A stretch of DNA of 64,000 nucleotides, from positions 1 through 64,000 of the forward strand of contig DUCM01000009.1 of NCBI GenBank assembly GCA_012959785.1. The letters are read 5' to 3'. Below are positions 41,545 through 50,123 of the stretch, one piece after another. The position numbers were made by a program, and so were the translations under genes. Within the stretch, counting starts at the first letter, position 1. The number at the start of each line of letters is the position of its first letter. Source of the stretch: Planctomycetota bacterium (lineage in GTDB: Bacteria > Planctomycetota > UBA1135 > GCA-002686595). Under the pieces are notes generated by a model that searched no databases, was not told the origin of the DNA, and saw nothing but the letters and a program-made list of their open reading frames with translations.

Positions 41545-43774
41545 GACTCGTGGGATCGGAACTTCTTTTCTCGGCGGAGCGCGAGAAGTAGGCCAAGAGC
41601 AGGGCGCCCAGCAGAGCCGCCAGGCTCAAGAGGGCTCCCATGCCAAAGACGCGCCGGGCGTCTTTTTCGCGGGCGAGCCCCGCAGCTGTCAGGTTTCGAG
41701 GGGCACCTTCAGCGAGGATAAGGCTGCGGCTAAAGATGTAGAGGCCGTTCTCCTCGTGGACCAAGGCAAGACGCGGATGGGCGAGCGGCAAGCGGGCCAG
41801 GACACAGGTCACGGCCAACTCGTCCAGAAGCGGCGCATCGAGGAGCGCGGGGTCGGAGAGGGCGCTCCAACCCGAGCGGTAACGACCCGCGGGATCGAGG
41901 GCTGCGAGGGCTCGCACCAAATCGCCATCGGGCAAGGCGCAGTAGGGCGCAAGGTCGGCGATGCCGTAGACCTGCAACAGGTTGGGCCGCGCCAGAGCCA
42001 GGACTTCGTCGATGCCCGAGGGACTCGTGTCCACCCGCAGAACCCGGCCGGCGCCTGCGGTCTCTGCGATGATGTCCAGGGTGCGCGAGGGTGGAAACAG
42101 CTCCTCACCAGGAGCCAGGCTGCGAGGCCGGGTCCAGTTCCAGCCGGCCTGGATGCCGCCCACCACCACCAGAAGCGCGAGGCCAGCGGTCACCAGCCAG
42201 GAACCGAGGCGCCGCGCCCGCCAGAGCAGCACCAAGGTGGCCAGCGCCATGGCCGCCACGGCCCAGGCACTCTGTTGGAGTGCAGCGAAGTTTGCTGCTG
42301 CGTGTTGGGTCGAGATGTAACGCTTGAGTTCTTCAGGGGAGATGGCGTGGCGTTGGGCCAGGGCCATGCGCCAGTCGGCGAGCCAGGCGTTGTCCATGTT
42401 CCTGAGCCCAAGCCAGGCTGCGCCCACCACCAGGAAGAGTCCCGTGCTGCCGGCGATCCACTGTGCTGCGCGACGCCCATCGAGGAGCGCCGTGAGTCCC
42501 AGGGCCGCGAGCCAGGGCCACAGGACCCAGGCGATGGCGCCGGCCCGCGCCGGACTGCCGAGGTCGAATCCCGGCAATCCGTAGAGCCAACTCACGCCGG
42601 GAACTCCCCACTGAAACGCCAGGCAAACGGCGAGGGCAACCAGGGGAAAGCCAAGCTGGCGCCAGGGTACGGCCAGGGCGGCGAGAGCCAGGATCAAGGC
42701 CGTGGTTCCCAGGTAGATCGACCACTCGAGGCGATTGGCGGCCAGGATCTCGGCGCTCTTGCCGGTCCGCGAAAGCCACCAGGCGACGGCGTGTCGGTTG
42801 GCCGGCTCGGCATCGGTGGGGCTGCCGAAGACTTCCGCGCCCAGCCAACCGGCGAGGGCCGCGGGCGCCAGGGCACCGTCCGCCACCTGCGCCCGGGTCA
42901 TGGCACCGCGGGTTGATTGGCTTGCGGCGCTGGCCATGGGCAAGATGTGCACGGCAGCCATCAAGAGGCCCAGGCCGGCGTAGGCTGCTGTGCGAGTCAG
43001 AGCGCCGGGCGCGGCGCTGCTGCGCAAGTGGAACGACCAGGCCGCCGTCGTGGCCACCACAAAGGCGAAGATGGGAGCGAAGCCCGCCAATCCGCTGGCG
43101 GCCAAGGCGCCGGCCAGCAGCAATCCCGCGCCCCGTCTCCTGCCGCCCAGAACGCCTTCTGCGGCCCACAGGCACCAGGGCAACCAGAGCGCAGCGTCGA
43201 ATTTCGGCAGGTAGTGCAGGTTGGCGAAGCCGAACCCTCCGGCTTGCAAAACCAGCGCGCCCAGGAGCGCCGGCCCCGGGCGCACCCGCTGCTGAAGAAA
43301 AAGCAACATGCCCGCACCCGCGAGGAAGAGCGCAAGCAGCGCGTGCCAAGCGCGAGCCTGGGCCGCTTCCATCCAGAGCAAGGGCCAGCGCAGGGGATTC
43401 CAGGGCGCAGCCATGGAACCCGCGCTGAGGGGCGCGCCGCGGCCGAGGAGTGGTGTCCAGAGCGGCAGGCGGTCCTGCCCGAGTTGCTCTTGAATCGCCA
43501 ACTCGTCGCTGAGTAGGGGAAAAATCGCATCGCTCGCCACCAGGTTGGCTGCCTGTTTCGCGCGCTCGGCGCGAGCTGGGTACTCGCTCGCCAGGGGTTC
43601 AAACGACACCGGCAGCTGGGGCAAGAAGAGTCTGCCCGGAAGGAGCGACGGCCCGATCCAGAGGAGTGGCAGACAGACGAGCGCCAGGAACTGCAGGGCT
43701 GTGGGGCGCTGCGGAGCGCTTGGGCGGTCAGCGGCGGCCCCGGCGAGTGGCTCCGAGTGCGCGCGCTCGCTCAC
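41522..43774 (-). CDS. YfhO-like polytopic membrane protein
   Basis: 750 residues with many hydrophobic helices (ALQFLALVCLPLLWIGPSLL first). Family-like patches are GANLHYLP-type FGFANLHYLPKFDAALWLPW, AAVHILPMASAASQS, and LYGLPGFDLGSPARAGAIAW; a soluble C-terminal part with beta strands (GAGRVLRVDTSPSGIDEVLA) precedes a final helix. YfhO proteins are GT-C-like and help glycosylate lipoteichoic acid or surface glycans in Gram-positives; here the role is inferred only by similarity. GTG 43774 overlaps the PiT stop (GTGA) and is preferred to a longer open frame that would run through the transporter. Confidence 0.75.
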   Translation of the reverse strand: MSERAHSEPLAGAAADRPSAPQRPTALQFLALVCLPLLWIGPSLLPGRLFLPQLPVSFEPLASEYPARAERAKQAANLVASDAIFPLLSDELAIQEQLGQDRLPLWTPLLGRGAPLSAGSMAAPWNPLRWPLLWMEAAQARAWHALLALFLAGAGMLLFLQQRVRPGPALLGALVLQAGGFGFANLHYLPKFDAALWLPWCLWAAEGVLGGRRRGAGLLLAGALAASGLAGFAPIFAFVVATTAAWSFHLRSSAAPGALTRTAAYAGLGLLMAAVHILPMASAASQSTRGAMTRAQVADGALAPAALAGWLGAEVFGSPTDAEPANRHAVAWWLSRTGKSAEILAANRLEWSIYLGTTALILALAALAVPWRQLGFPLVALAVCLAFQWGVPGVSWLYGLPGFDLGSPARAGAIAWVLWPWLAALGLTALLDGRRAAQWIAGSTGLFLVVGAAWLGLRNMDNAWLADWRMALAQRHAISPEELKRYISTQHAAANFAALQQSAWAVAAMALATLVLLWRARRLGSWLVTAGLALLVVVGGIQAGWNWTRPRSLAPGEELFPPSRTLDIIAETAGAGRVLRVDTSPSGIDEVLALARPNLLQVYGIADLAPYCALPDGDLVRALAALDPAGRYRSGWSALSDPALLDAPLLDELAVTCVLARLPLAHPRLALVHEENGLYIFSRSLILAEGAPRNLTAAGLAREKDARRVFGMGALLSLAALLGALLLAYFSRSAEKRSSDPTSRAPASSL

Positions 43775-44826
43775 AGATGCACTTCTTGCCCGAAGACATT
43801 CTGCAACACGTAGAGTGCGACGAAGCTGAGCATCATGGCGATCAGGGGTGTGGTGACCCAGCCGAGGGCGATGCCGCCAAGAAAGCGCCAGCGCAGTTGG
43901 CGCAAGCCGGCGGAGCCCTTGAGCAGTCCGAGGCCTACCACCGCGCCTACCACCGCCTGGGAACTCGATACCGGGATGAGCGGGATGGCGGGCAATCCGT
44001 GGTCCACGCACCAGGCTGACAACTCGCGGGAGGAGAAGACCATGAGCACCAGGCCCTGAGCCACGACCACTGTGAAGGCGCCGATGGGGCTCACCGGCAG
44101 GAGGTCGGCGCCGATGGTCTCCATCACCCGTCGCGAATAGGTGAAGATGCCCACGCTGATGGCTACTCCGCCAATGAGGAACAGTTTCTGTTCAGCTGTG
44201 ACCGTCAGCCCTCGAATCACGGAGGCATCGAAGGGCGCGGAGGGCACGAAGACCCCCATGACATTACCGATGTTGTTGGCGCCCAGGCTGAAGGCGCCAA
44301 ACGCGCCGGCCAGGATCAGGGCCCAGCGGGTGTACTGATCCAGGCGCAACATGTGGGGCTTGAATATCCTGAGCCAGACCTTGATGCCAACTTGCAGACT
44401 TGCGGCGAAGATCGCGCCCAGGACAGGTGCGGCTACCCAGGTGGTAACCACACGGCTCAAGATGGTCGTGTCGGTGTCGCGATGACTAAACATGTTCCAG
44501 CCCAGGATGGCCCCCACGATGGCCTGCGAGGTGGAAACCGGCAGCCGCGCGCGGGTCATGCCGAGCACGGTCACCGCCGCGGCCAAGGCCACGATGAAGG
44601 CGCCGGGCAGGGCATCGATTTGACCCAGCTTGCCCAAACCAGTTGTGGACCCCGCACCCTGCAAGACAGCTCCGGCGATGACTGCCAGGCTGGCAATGAC
44701 CGCCGCAGTGGTGAAGCGCACCATGCGACTGCCCACCGCCGTACCGAACACATTGGCGGCGTCGTTGGCACCCAGGGACCAGCCCAAGAACAGGCCGCTG
44801 GAAAGGAAGATCAGGGTCTCGACCAC
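43771..44826 (-). CDS. pit: PiT-family inorganic phosphate transporter
   Basis: 351 residues. Phosphate:H+ or Na+ symporters of this family have two homologous halves, both visible: LGANDAANVFGTAVGS with PVSTSQAIVGAILG in the first, and LGANNIGNVMG with PVSSSQAVVGAVVG in the second. Start is GTG 44826, 25 bases after the DUF47 gene. The DUF47/PhoU-like partner upstream is the usual neighbour of Pit in bacteria and probably controls it. Confidence 0.93.
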   Translation of the reverse strand: MVETLIFLSSGLFLGWSLGANDAANVFGTAVGSRMVRFTTAAVIASLAVIAGAVLQGAGSTTGLGKLGQIDALPGAFIVALAAAVTVLGMTRARLPVSTSQAIVGAILGWNMFSHRDTDTTILSRVVTTWVAAPVLGAIFAASLQVGIKVWLRIFKPHMLRLDQYTRWALILAGAFGAFSLGANNIGNVMGVFVPSAPFDASVIRGLTVTAEQKLFLIGGVAISVGIFTYSRRVMETIGADLLPVSPIGAFTVVVAQGLVLMVFSSRELSAWCVDHGLPAIPLIPVSSSQAVVGAVVGLGLLKGSAGLRQLRWRFLGGIALGWVTTPLIAMMLSFVALYVLQNVFGQEVHL

Positions 44827-44851
44827 GGTTGTTTGGGCGACCTAAACCGAA

Positions 44852-45514
44852 CTAGAAGGAGCGACGCAAGGTGAAAATCGACAGCCGGTCGCCAATGTCC
44901 TCGGCCTGGTCCGCGATGCGGTCGAGGCTGTCGATGAAGTCGCGCAGCATCATCTTCTCGGCCAGGTTGTCGGTGGATGCGAAGATTAGCTGCTTCATTC
45001 GGATCGCCACGGCGTCGGCCTCGGACTCATAGAAACCGATCTTGTGCACATGGTGGCGCACGGCTCTTTGGTCGCTAAAATAGGCCCGAGAGCCACAGAC
45101 CATCTCGTTCAACGCGGCGCAAATTGCCTCGACCAGAAGCACCAAATCGGCGTGCAGGCTCTCCGGCAGGTGAGGCCTTTCGATGGTCATGGAGAGCAAC
45201 TCGCGCTTGATGCGGTCCACAATGCCGTCGAGCAGGTCGATCAGGCTGAGTACATCGCCGCGGGTCTCGGGGATCAGCATCTGGGTCAGGAGCACGGCCT
45301 CGATGGAGCGCCGGAGATCGTCGCAACGCTTCTCGATGGTGGTCACCCGTTCCTGGTGTCGCTTGCAGTCCTCGTCGATTTTGCCCACCTGCACATAGCC
45401 GACGACCGTCAGGCCGAACAGGAGGCCGGCTTCGCTAACTGCGTTGAGGAACTCGTCGATGCCGCGTTCCACGAAACGCGTCTTGCCGAACAGCGGTAGG
45501 CTCAGGTGTGCCAT
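44852..45514 (-). CDS. DUF47/PhoU-like Pit accessory protein
   Basis: 220 residues from ATG 45514 (a GTG at 45526 would add four). All-helical, with the family's opening LFGKTRFVERGIDEFLNAV and closing IDSLDRIADQAEDIGDRLSI. TIGR00153/YkaA-type proteins sit next to pit genes and modulate phosphate uptake, likely binding metals through Asp/Glu clusters as PhoU does. The ATG overlaps the stop of the upstream TolB-like lipoprotein gene (ATGA), so the two are co-translated. Confidence 0.9.
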   Translation of the reverse strand: MAHLSLPLFGKTRFVERGIDEFLNAVSEAGLLFGLTVVGYVQVGKIDEDCKRHQERVTTIEKRCDDLRRSIEAVLLTQMLIPETRGDVLSLIDLLDGIVDRIKRELLSMTIERPHLPESLHADLVLLVEAICAALNEMVCGSRAYFSDQRAVRHHVHKIGFYESEADAVAIRMKQLIFASTDNLAEKMMLRDFIDSLDRIADQAEDIGDRLSIFTLRRSF

Positions 45515-46656
45515 CAGTTTTTCCACTCGGCGATGAACAGGTTCGTGTCGCCGGCCTTGGCTCCGCCGCGGTTGCTGGAGAAGGCCAGGTACCTGCCATC
45601 GGGGCTGAACATGGGGAAGGAGTCGAAACTGTCCTCGTAGGTGATGCGTTCGAGGTTTTCACCGGAAGTGTCGATGGCGAAGAGGTCGAAGTTCATGGGT
45701 CCAGAGCCGCTGGAGTGGTGGTTGGTAGAGAACAGGATGCGATCGTCGCCTGGGAAGAAATAGGGCGCCCAGTTGGCCTGGCCCAGGTGGGTTACCTGGC
45801 GGCGCTCACTACCGTCAGGACGGATCAGCATGATCTCCATCGAGTGCGGCCGCACGAGGTTGCTAGCCAAGAGTTCGCGGTAGCGCTTTTGTTCGGCCTC
45901 GAGGTCGCTCTCGTCGAAGAGCGTCGTGCGAAACACGAGCCATTCGCCATCGTGGCTGAAGAAGGCTCCGCCGTCATAGCCCAGGTCTTTGGTGACTTGG
46001 CGCAAGTCGCCACCATCGATGTCTGCGGTCCACAGCTCGAGGTCGCCGGTGCGGGTGGATGTGAACACGATGCGGTCGCCTCGGGGGGACACCGTGGCCT
46101 CGGCGTCGTAGCCCTCGCCGCCGATCAGAACGCGCTCGGAGCCACTTTCGAGATCCTGGATGTAGATGTCGTACTGGGGGTAGATGGCCCAGCCGTAGCC
46201 CTGGGACATGTCGGGCTTCGGCGGGCACTTGGTATGCTTGGCCTGGGTCGAGCCGAAGAGCACGGCGGCGCCGCTGGGCATGAAGTACGAACAGGTGGTG
46301 GTGCCGAGCCCCGAGGAGAGTTGCGCCAGGCCGGGGCCTCTCGTTTCCGGGGCGCCTGTGATGAAGATGCGGTCGCAGTCGACGCCCTCCCAGCGGCGTT
46401 GGAAAACCAGTCGGTTGCCCGCCGGATTCCAGTAGGCCTCGGCGTTCTCGCCGTCCCAGCTCAGGCGCCAGAGCCGGGCAAAGTGCTTTTCTCCAGGGCG
46501 GATGAGGGCATCAACGGCCAGGGCGCCGGCGATCGGCGGGGCGCTCTCACTGTTGCTGGCCGGGGAGTCTGCCGCCGGGGCTGCGGCCTGTTCTGCTGTC
46601 GCGCAGGAGAACAAGCAGGCGGCGAGGAGGGAGGTGCTGAGAAGATCAGGATTCAT
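45514..46656 (-). CDS. TolB-like WD40/PD40-repeat lipoprotein
   Basis: 380 residues from ATG 46656, giving a lipoprotein signal NPDLLSTSLLAACLFSC (Cys18). The body is a beta-propeller of PD40-type blades: DAEATVSPRGDRIVFTSTR, GAFFSHDGEWLVFRT, FSPDGRYLAFSSNRGG, each followed by an intervening strand. Such propellers bind proteins or peptides in the periplasm; no catalytic residues are evident. It is the first gene of the operon that continues with the phosphate-transport genes. Its upstream region carries a remnant of yidD. Confidence 0.85.
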   Translation of the reverse strand: MNPDLLSTSLLAACLFSCATAEQAAAPAADSPASNSESAPPIAGALAVDALIRPGEKHFARLWRLSWDGENAEAYWNPAGNRLVFQRRWEGVDCDRIFITGAPETRGPGLAQLSSGLGTTTCSYFMPSGAAVLFGSTQAKHTKCPPKPDMSQGYGWAIYPQYDIYIQDLESGSERVLIGGEGYDAEATVSPRGDRIVFTSTRTGDLELWTADIDGGDLRQVTKDLGYDGGAFFSHDGEWLVFRTTLFDESDLEAEQKRYRELLASNLVRPHSMEIMLIRPDGSERRQVTHLGQANWAPYFFPGDDRILFSTNHHSSGSGPMNFDLFAIDTSGENLERITYEDSFDSFPMFSPDGRYLAFSSNRGGAKAGDTNLFIAEWKN

Positions 46657-47015
46657 GGCGGTTCGCAAAAGGGGCGTGCGTCCTGCCTCAAAGCATAGCG
46701 TTCGAGAGGCTTCAGTTCCCGTGCTCCTCGCCCGCAAGCTCTCCTCATGAGCGCAGCCCCCTGGAACCGGCCAGCCCGTGCTGGGCGCGGGATCTTGGCC
46801 CGGGAAAAAGGGCTGGCAGGCAGGTAGCGCCACCAGGCCAAGATGCTGCGGCGCTCGATGGCCTGAGTAGGGTATTCCGAACAGGCGACGATAGTCCCAA
46901 ATCTAGCGCCGTCATTCGGCCGGACCGGTGTGTCCGAGGGGGGGCTGCCGCGGGACCGAAGAAAAAGTCCTCTGGTGGAAGAGAGAACCAGCATGGTCCA
47001 GGCATAGTCTTGGGC
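46657..47015. other. 359-base region between the TolB-like and SGNH genes
   Basis: About half is a degraded yidD copy (46720-46883). The rest (46884-47015) should hold the promoters of both divergent genes; TAGTCT at 47005-47010 is a weak -10 candidate for the SGNH gene, but only five bases from its ATG. Nothing else is recognised. Confidence 0.4.
46720..46883 (-). pseudogene. Degenerate copy of the 3' half of yidD
   Basis: Read on the minus strand this gives CSEYPTQAIERR, then PFSRAKIPRP, closely matching [12 protein letters not shown] and [11 protein letters not shown] of the intact yidD at 48043-48330. DNA similarity runs over about 165 bases (for example ATGGCCTGAG, GTATTCCGAACAGG and GGAAAAAGGGCTGGCAG on the plus strand against nearly the same in yidD), with small deletions and point changes. 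The N-terminal half, including the MxxRFHPT segment, is missing. No function is expected. Confidence 0.75.
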
Positions 47016-47924
47016 ATGGCGCACAAACCATCACAGCGAGACCTATCCCATTCCTTGAGCTCGCTGGCCCTGGGACTGCTCCTCCTTGGTTTTGGCCTCG
47101 CGCCGGGCTTGCCGGGTCAGGTGCAACTGCAAGACACCATCTGCTTCGGCGACAGCCTGACCCACAATGATCTACTCGGTTTGGTCTACGGCAACCCCCA
47201 GGACATGTATGGGGATGACCCCATGGAGGCTGCCTTCAACAAGGGAGCCAGTGCGGGCGATGAGTTGCACCGTTACGCGGTCGGCGGTTCGGGGTCCGGC
47301 AACCTAGAAGATCAGGTCAACCTCTACTTGCTCGACCGCTTGTTCGGCAGTGTCGATCAAGGCACCTTGTTTTGTATCGCGGTGGGGGCCAACGACATTC
47401 TCAACAATGACCCTCTCCTGGGGGCCAATCCCCCGGGTGTGGATCCCGTTGCCGATGCCTTGATTGACAATCTTGTCGATAACATCCAGGACAATCTGCA
47501 GAACCTTTGGCTATCGAGCTCTTCCGCGCAGTTTGTCATCTGGACTATTCCGGATGTGACGATCACCCCTGACCTGTGGGGCAAGACTCCCCAGCAGAAG
47601 AAGAACATCCGCGCCCATGTGCAGCGTGCCAACCAGAGCATCCTCGCCCTGCAGTCCCTGCCCGGTGTGGCCATCGTGGACACCTACTGGCTCTTGCGCC
47701 GGCTCGGCTTGCACCCTCAGAGCCTGTACGGCCACAGCCTTGTGGGTCCGCCGTTGTTCACCGGATACGACCACATTTTTGCGGATGAACTGCACTTTAC
47801 CGCGGTCACCAACGCCATTGTCGCCAACCGCATCATCACCAAGATGAACACGGCTTATGGGGATTCCATCCCGAGCTACTCCAAGAACGAACTCGCTGCC
47901 CTGGCCCATGTTCCGGTGAATTGA
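47016..47924 (+). CDS. Secreted SGNH/GDSL-type hydrolase
   Basis: 302 residues. ATG 47016 precedes a Sec signal peptide (LSSLALGLLLLGFGLAPGLPGQ). SGNH blocks are in order: block I FGDSLTHND (catalytic Ser), block II glycine in GGSGSGN, block III VGANDILNN, and block V ADELHFT (Asp, His). Family members are lipases, esterases or carbohydrate esterases; the extracellular location and long inserts do not define the substrate. A TTG six bases upstream is possible but not needed. Convergent with yidD. Confidence 0.88.
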   Translation: MAHKPSQRDLSHSLSSLALGLLLLGFGLAPGLPGQVQLQDTICFGDSLTHNDLLGLVYGNPQDMYGDDPMEAAFNKGASAGDELHRYAVGGSGSGNLEDQVNLYLLDRLFGSVDQGTLFCIAVGANDILNNDPLLGANPPGVDPVADALIDNLVDNIQDNLQNLWLSSSSAQFVIWTIPDVTITPDLWGKTPQQKKNIRAHVQRANQSILALQSLPGVAIVDTYWLLRRLGLHPQSLYGHSLVGPPLFTGYDHIFADELHFTAVTNAIVANRIITKMNTAYGDSIPSYSKNELAALAHVPVN

Positions 47925-47971
47925 CCTGCCGCGATTGCGGTTGGCGAAGCTGGCCTGTCTGGCTTTTCGGA

Positions 47972-47990
47972 CGGGCCCTCCCGAGTTTTT
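47972..47990 (+). terminator. Possible terminator after the SGNH gene
   Basis: CGGG-CCCT-CCCG followed by a T5 run, 48 bases after the stop. The stem is only four base pairs (TCGG/CCGA could extend it with mispairs), so the assignment is weak. Confidence 0.35.
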
Positions 47991-48042
47991 GCGGACACCG
48001 GGCTTGAGAAGAGAGTGGAGCCCAACTGCGCATCGAGCGGCC

Positions 48043-48330
48043 TCAGCGCTCGTGTTCCTCGCCGTCCGAGCGCTCCTCGGGGGCGCAGCGCTCTGAAATC
48101 CGCCAGCCAGTCTGTGGCACGGGATCCCAGCCGCCACGGGAAAAGGGCTGGCAGCGCAGGATGCGCCACAAGGCCAGGAGGCCGCCGCGCCACAGGCCGC
48201 GGCGTTCGATGGCCTGAGCGGCGTACTCCGAACAGGTGGGATGGAAGCGACACATGGCCGGGGTGAAGCGCGAGATCCAGCGCTGATAGAAGCGAATCGG
48301 CCAGGTCATCCAGCGGCGCGGGCCCGCCAT
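48043..48330 (-). CDS. yidD: Membrane protein insertion efficiency factor YidD
   Basis: 95 residues. YidD supports YidC-dependent membrane insertion. The signature [18 protein letters not shown] with [16 protein letters not shown] before it is unmistakable. The tail is extended and charged ([13 protein letters not shown]). ATG 48330 overlaps the rnpA stop (TGATG). A broken second copy lies 1.2 kb away at 46720-46883. Confidence 0.94.
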   Translation of the reverse strand: MAGPRRWMTWPIRFYQRWISRFTPAMCRFHPTCSEYAAQAIERRGLWRGGLLALWRILRCQPFSRGGWDPVPQTGWRISERCAPEERSDGEEHER

Positions 48331-48791
48331 CAAGAGTCCGTCCCGTCGCCCTTTTGGGCTTGTGCCTGCTCGTAGCGATCGCAGGCTTTGCGGGCCATGG
48401 CCACCAACTCCTCGCAGGCTTCGCCCAGAACCGGCACGAGATTCGGACGGGCCGGTATGAGCACGATGTCATAGCCCACGGGCAGCTCGTGTTGGCTCAA
48501 GCGAAAGGCCTCGCGAAAGACGCGCCGGACGTAGTTGCGCTGGACGGCGCCCTTCCAGATGCGTTTGCCCACCGAGAGTCCCAGGCGCGAATGGTCGAGG
48601 CCGTTGGGCGCGAGGGCCACCACGAAGCAGCCGGATCGTGCCCGACTGCCCTGGCGGAAGACCCGCGCGAAGGACCCGGGGCTCTTCATGCGTTGGTGGG
48701 AACGGAAGCGGAGGGAGGCCACGGCGGTATTGTAGGCCCTTGAGGCCGCGCCGGAAACCTGGCTGGGGGGGGCTGGCTGTTTCTTCGGCAC
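48330..48791 (-). CDS. rnpA: Ribonuclease P protein component
   Basis: 153 residues as the longest frame. The protein helps the RNase P RNA process tRNA 5' ends. The typical RNR region is [20 protein letters not shown], with [11 protein letters not shown] before it and [10 protein letters not shown] after. [20 protein letters not shown] matches the family N-terminus, so a start at GTG 48722 (130 residues) is as likely as ATG 48791. rpmH, the usual upstream gene, is not found in the following 90 bases. Confidence 0.92.
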   Translation of the reverse strand: MPKKQPAPPSQVSGAASRAYNTAVASLRFRSHQRMKSPGSFARVFRQGSRARSGCFVVALAPNGLDHSRLGLSVGKRIWKGAVQRNYVRRVFREAFRLSQHELPVGYDIVLIPARPNLVPVLGEACEELVAMARKACDRYEQAQAQKGDGTDS

Positions 48792-48869
48792 TGAGCTTTC
48801 CCCGGAGGATCTGGAGACGCAGGATGGATCTCCCTGCAGTTAGGCTCGCTAGAGTTAGCCGGGGCCCCT

Positions 48870-48876
48870 GGAGAAG
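48870..48876 (+). promoter_or_regulatory. Ribosome binding site deciding the ALDH-like start
   Basis: GGAGAAG ending four bases before GTG 48881 (GGAG seven bases before). It selects this GTG over ATG 48824 upstream in the same frame. Confidence 0.65.
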
Positions 48877-48880
48877 AACG

Positions 48881-50095
48881 GTGAGCGGAAACAAGAACTG
48901 GATCGCGGGCGCCTGGCGCCCCTCGGCGAGTGGCCACAGCTTCAACACCAATCATTTTGGCGCCTGGCCCAGGTCCGATGGCATGGATGTGGCCGCGGCC
49001 CTCGCCGGCATCGAAGAGGCCAGCGCCAGTTGGCGCAGTCAATCGCCAGCAGCGCGCGCCGATGGCCTGGGTGAGGTGCTCGACTATTGGGAGGACGCAG
49101 GCGAACTCGAGGAGGAGTTTGCCACATGCCTGGATCTCTTGCCCTCGGCGCTTTGGGATGCGCGCAAGGCCGCTCTCGCTTTGGGCGACGAGTACATCGC
49201 ACGGCCCCGAGACCTGGGCCCAAGGTCGCCGACTCTCGCGCGGGCCGCAGCCGGTGGACTGGGCAGTGCCCTGGTGCGCTGCGTCTTTCCAGCTCTGCTC
49301 GAAGGTCGCGGGGTGCTGCTGCTGTCGGATGCCGATGCACCGCTGGTGGCCACGCTGTTCGCCGAACTCTTCGACGCGGCGGGCTTTCCGCCGGGGCTCC
49401 TGGCCCTCCTCCACGATGATGCCTCGACCTCGGCACGGGCGGCCTTGGCCAGCGAGCGCCTGGGCCAGGTGGCCCTGGCGGAACCGGAAGACCGCGCCCA
49501 AGCTCTGGTGCGCATCGCCAGCGAGTCCTCCGTTCCGCCTCCGGGCTGGGCAGGAGCGCAGGACCTGAGCCCTCCTGGCAAACTCGATTGGCAGATCACT
49601 CCCACCCGCCAGCGGGCGGCGCTGGTGCTCCTGGGCGACGATCCCCAGGCCGCCGCCCGGGCCGTGTGCCGCCAGGCCTTCGGGCCCGCTCTGCCCCTTT
49701 CCGGCCAGGGCACCGGTGCCGTGGGCCGCGTTTATTGCCACGAGCAGCACCTTTCCGCCTTCACCAGCGCCCTGCTCGACGCCGTGGACCGCCTGGAGCG
49801 CCCCGGGATGCTCTTTGACTCGGGGCTGGCGTCCCACATCGGGCGCATCTCTCAACTGGGCCTCGACGAGGGCGCCACCCTGATCCGCGGAGCCTATGGG
49901 GCTTTCACGGGCTCGCAGCGGCGCATGCGGGACGCTATTCTGGTTCCCTCAGTTTTCACCAATGTCGAGCCCCTCATGGCCCTGGCGAAGACCGACCGGC
50001 CCGCCCCGGTGCTCAGCCTGCTGCGTGTGACCAGCGATAGCGAGGCCCAAGAACTGGGGCGTGCGTTGCCCTCGGCTGCTTTCCCCTCCCGCTGA
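48881..50095 (+). CDS. Aldehyde-dehydrogenase-like protein without catalytic residues
   Basis: 404 residues, shorter than true ALDHs (~480-500). The opening NWIAGAWRPSASGHSFNTNH and the nucleotide-binding region LVRCVFPALLEGRGVLLLSD follow the ALDH order. The usual ELGGK motif reads LVLLGDDPQ, losing the general-base Glu; the NAD-binding Lys (VxKPS) is replaced by Ser (LLLSD); and the catalytic Cys of GQxC is Thr (SGQGTGAVGRVY). It should therefore not oxidise aldehydes. The next gene, 28 bases away, is lysine 6-aminotransferase, whose product aldehyde a normal ALDH would oxidise, so this may be a binding or regulatory descendant. GTG start with a good ribosome site. Confidence 0.8.
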   Translation: MSGNKNWIAGAWRPSASGHSFNTNHFGAWPRSDGMDVAAALAGIEEASASWRSQSPAARADGLGEVLDYWEDAGELEEEFATCLDLLPSALWDARKAALALGDEYIARPRDLGPRSPTLARAAAGGLGSALVRCVFPALLEGRGVLLLSDADAPLVATLFAELFDAAGFPPGLLALLHDDASTSARAALASERLGQVALAEPEDRAQALVRIASESSVPPPGWAGAQDLSPPGKLDWQITPTRQRAALVLLGDDPQAAARAVCRQAFGPALPLSGQGTGAVGRVYCHEQHLSAFTSALLDAVDRLERPGMLFDSGLASHIGRISQLGLDEGATLIRGAYGAFTGSQRRMRDAILVPSVFTNVEPLMALAKTDRPAPVLSLLRVTSDSEAQELGRALPSAAFPSR

Positions 50096-50123
50096 CTCCC
50101 CGTTTTTTTTTGATGCCGCCACC

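Noticed and set aside
41522-44011. 829-codon version of the YfhO-like gene starting inside pit
   Set aside because: The extra N-terminus is the antisense-free overlap with a well-defined transporter; GTG 43774 forms a normal GTGA junction and precedes the first membrane helix.
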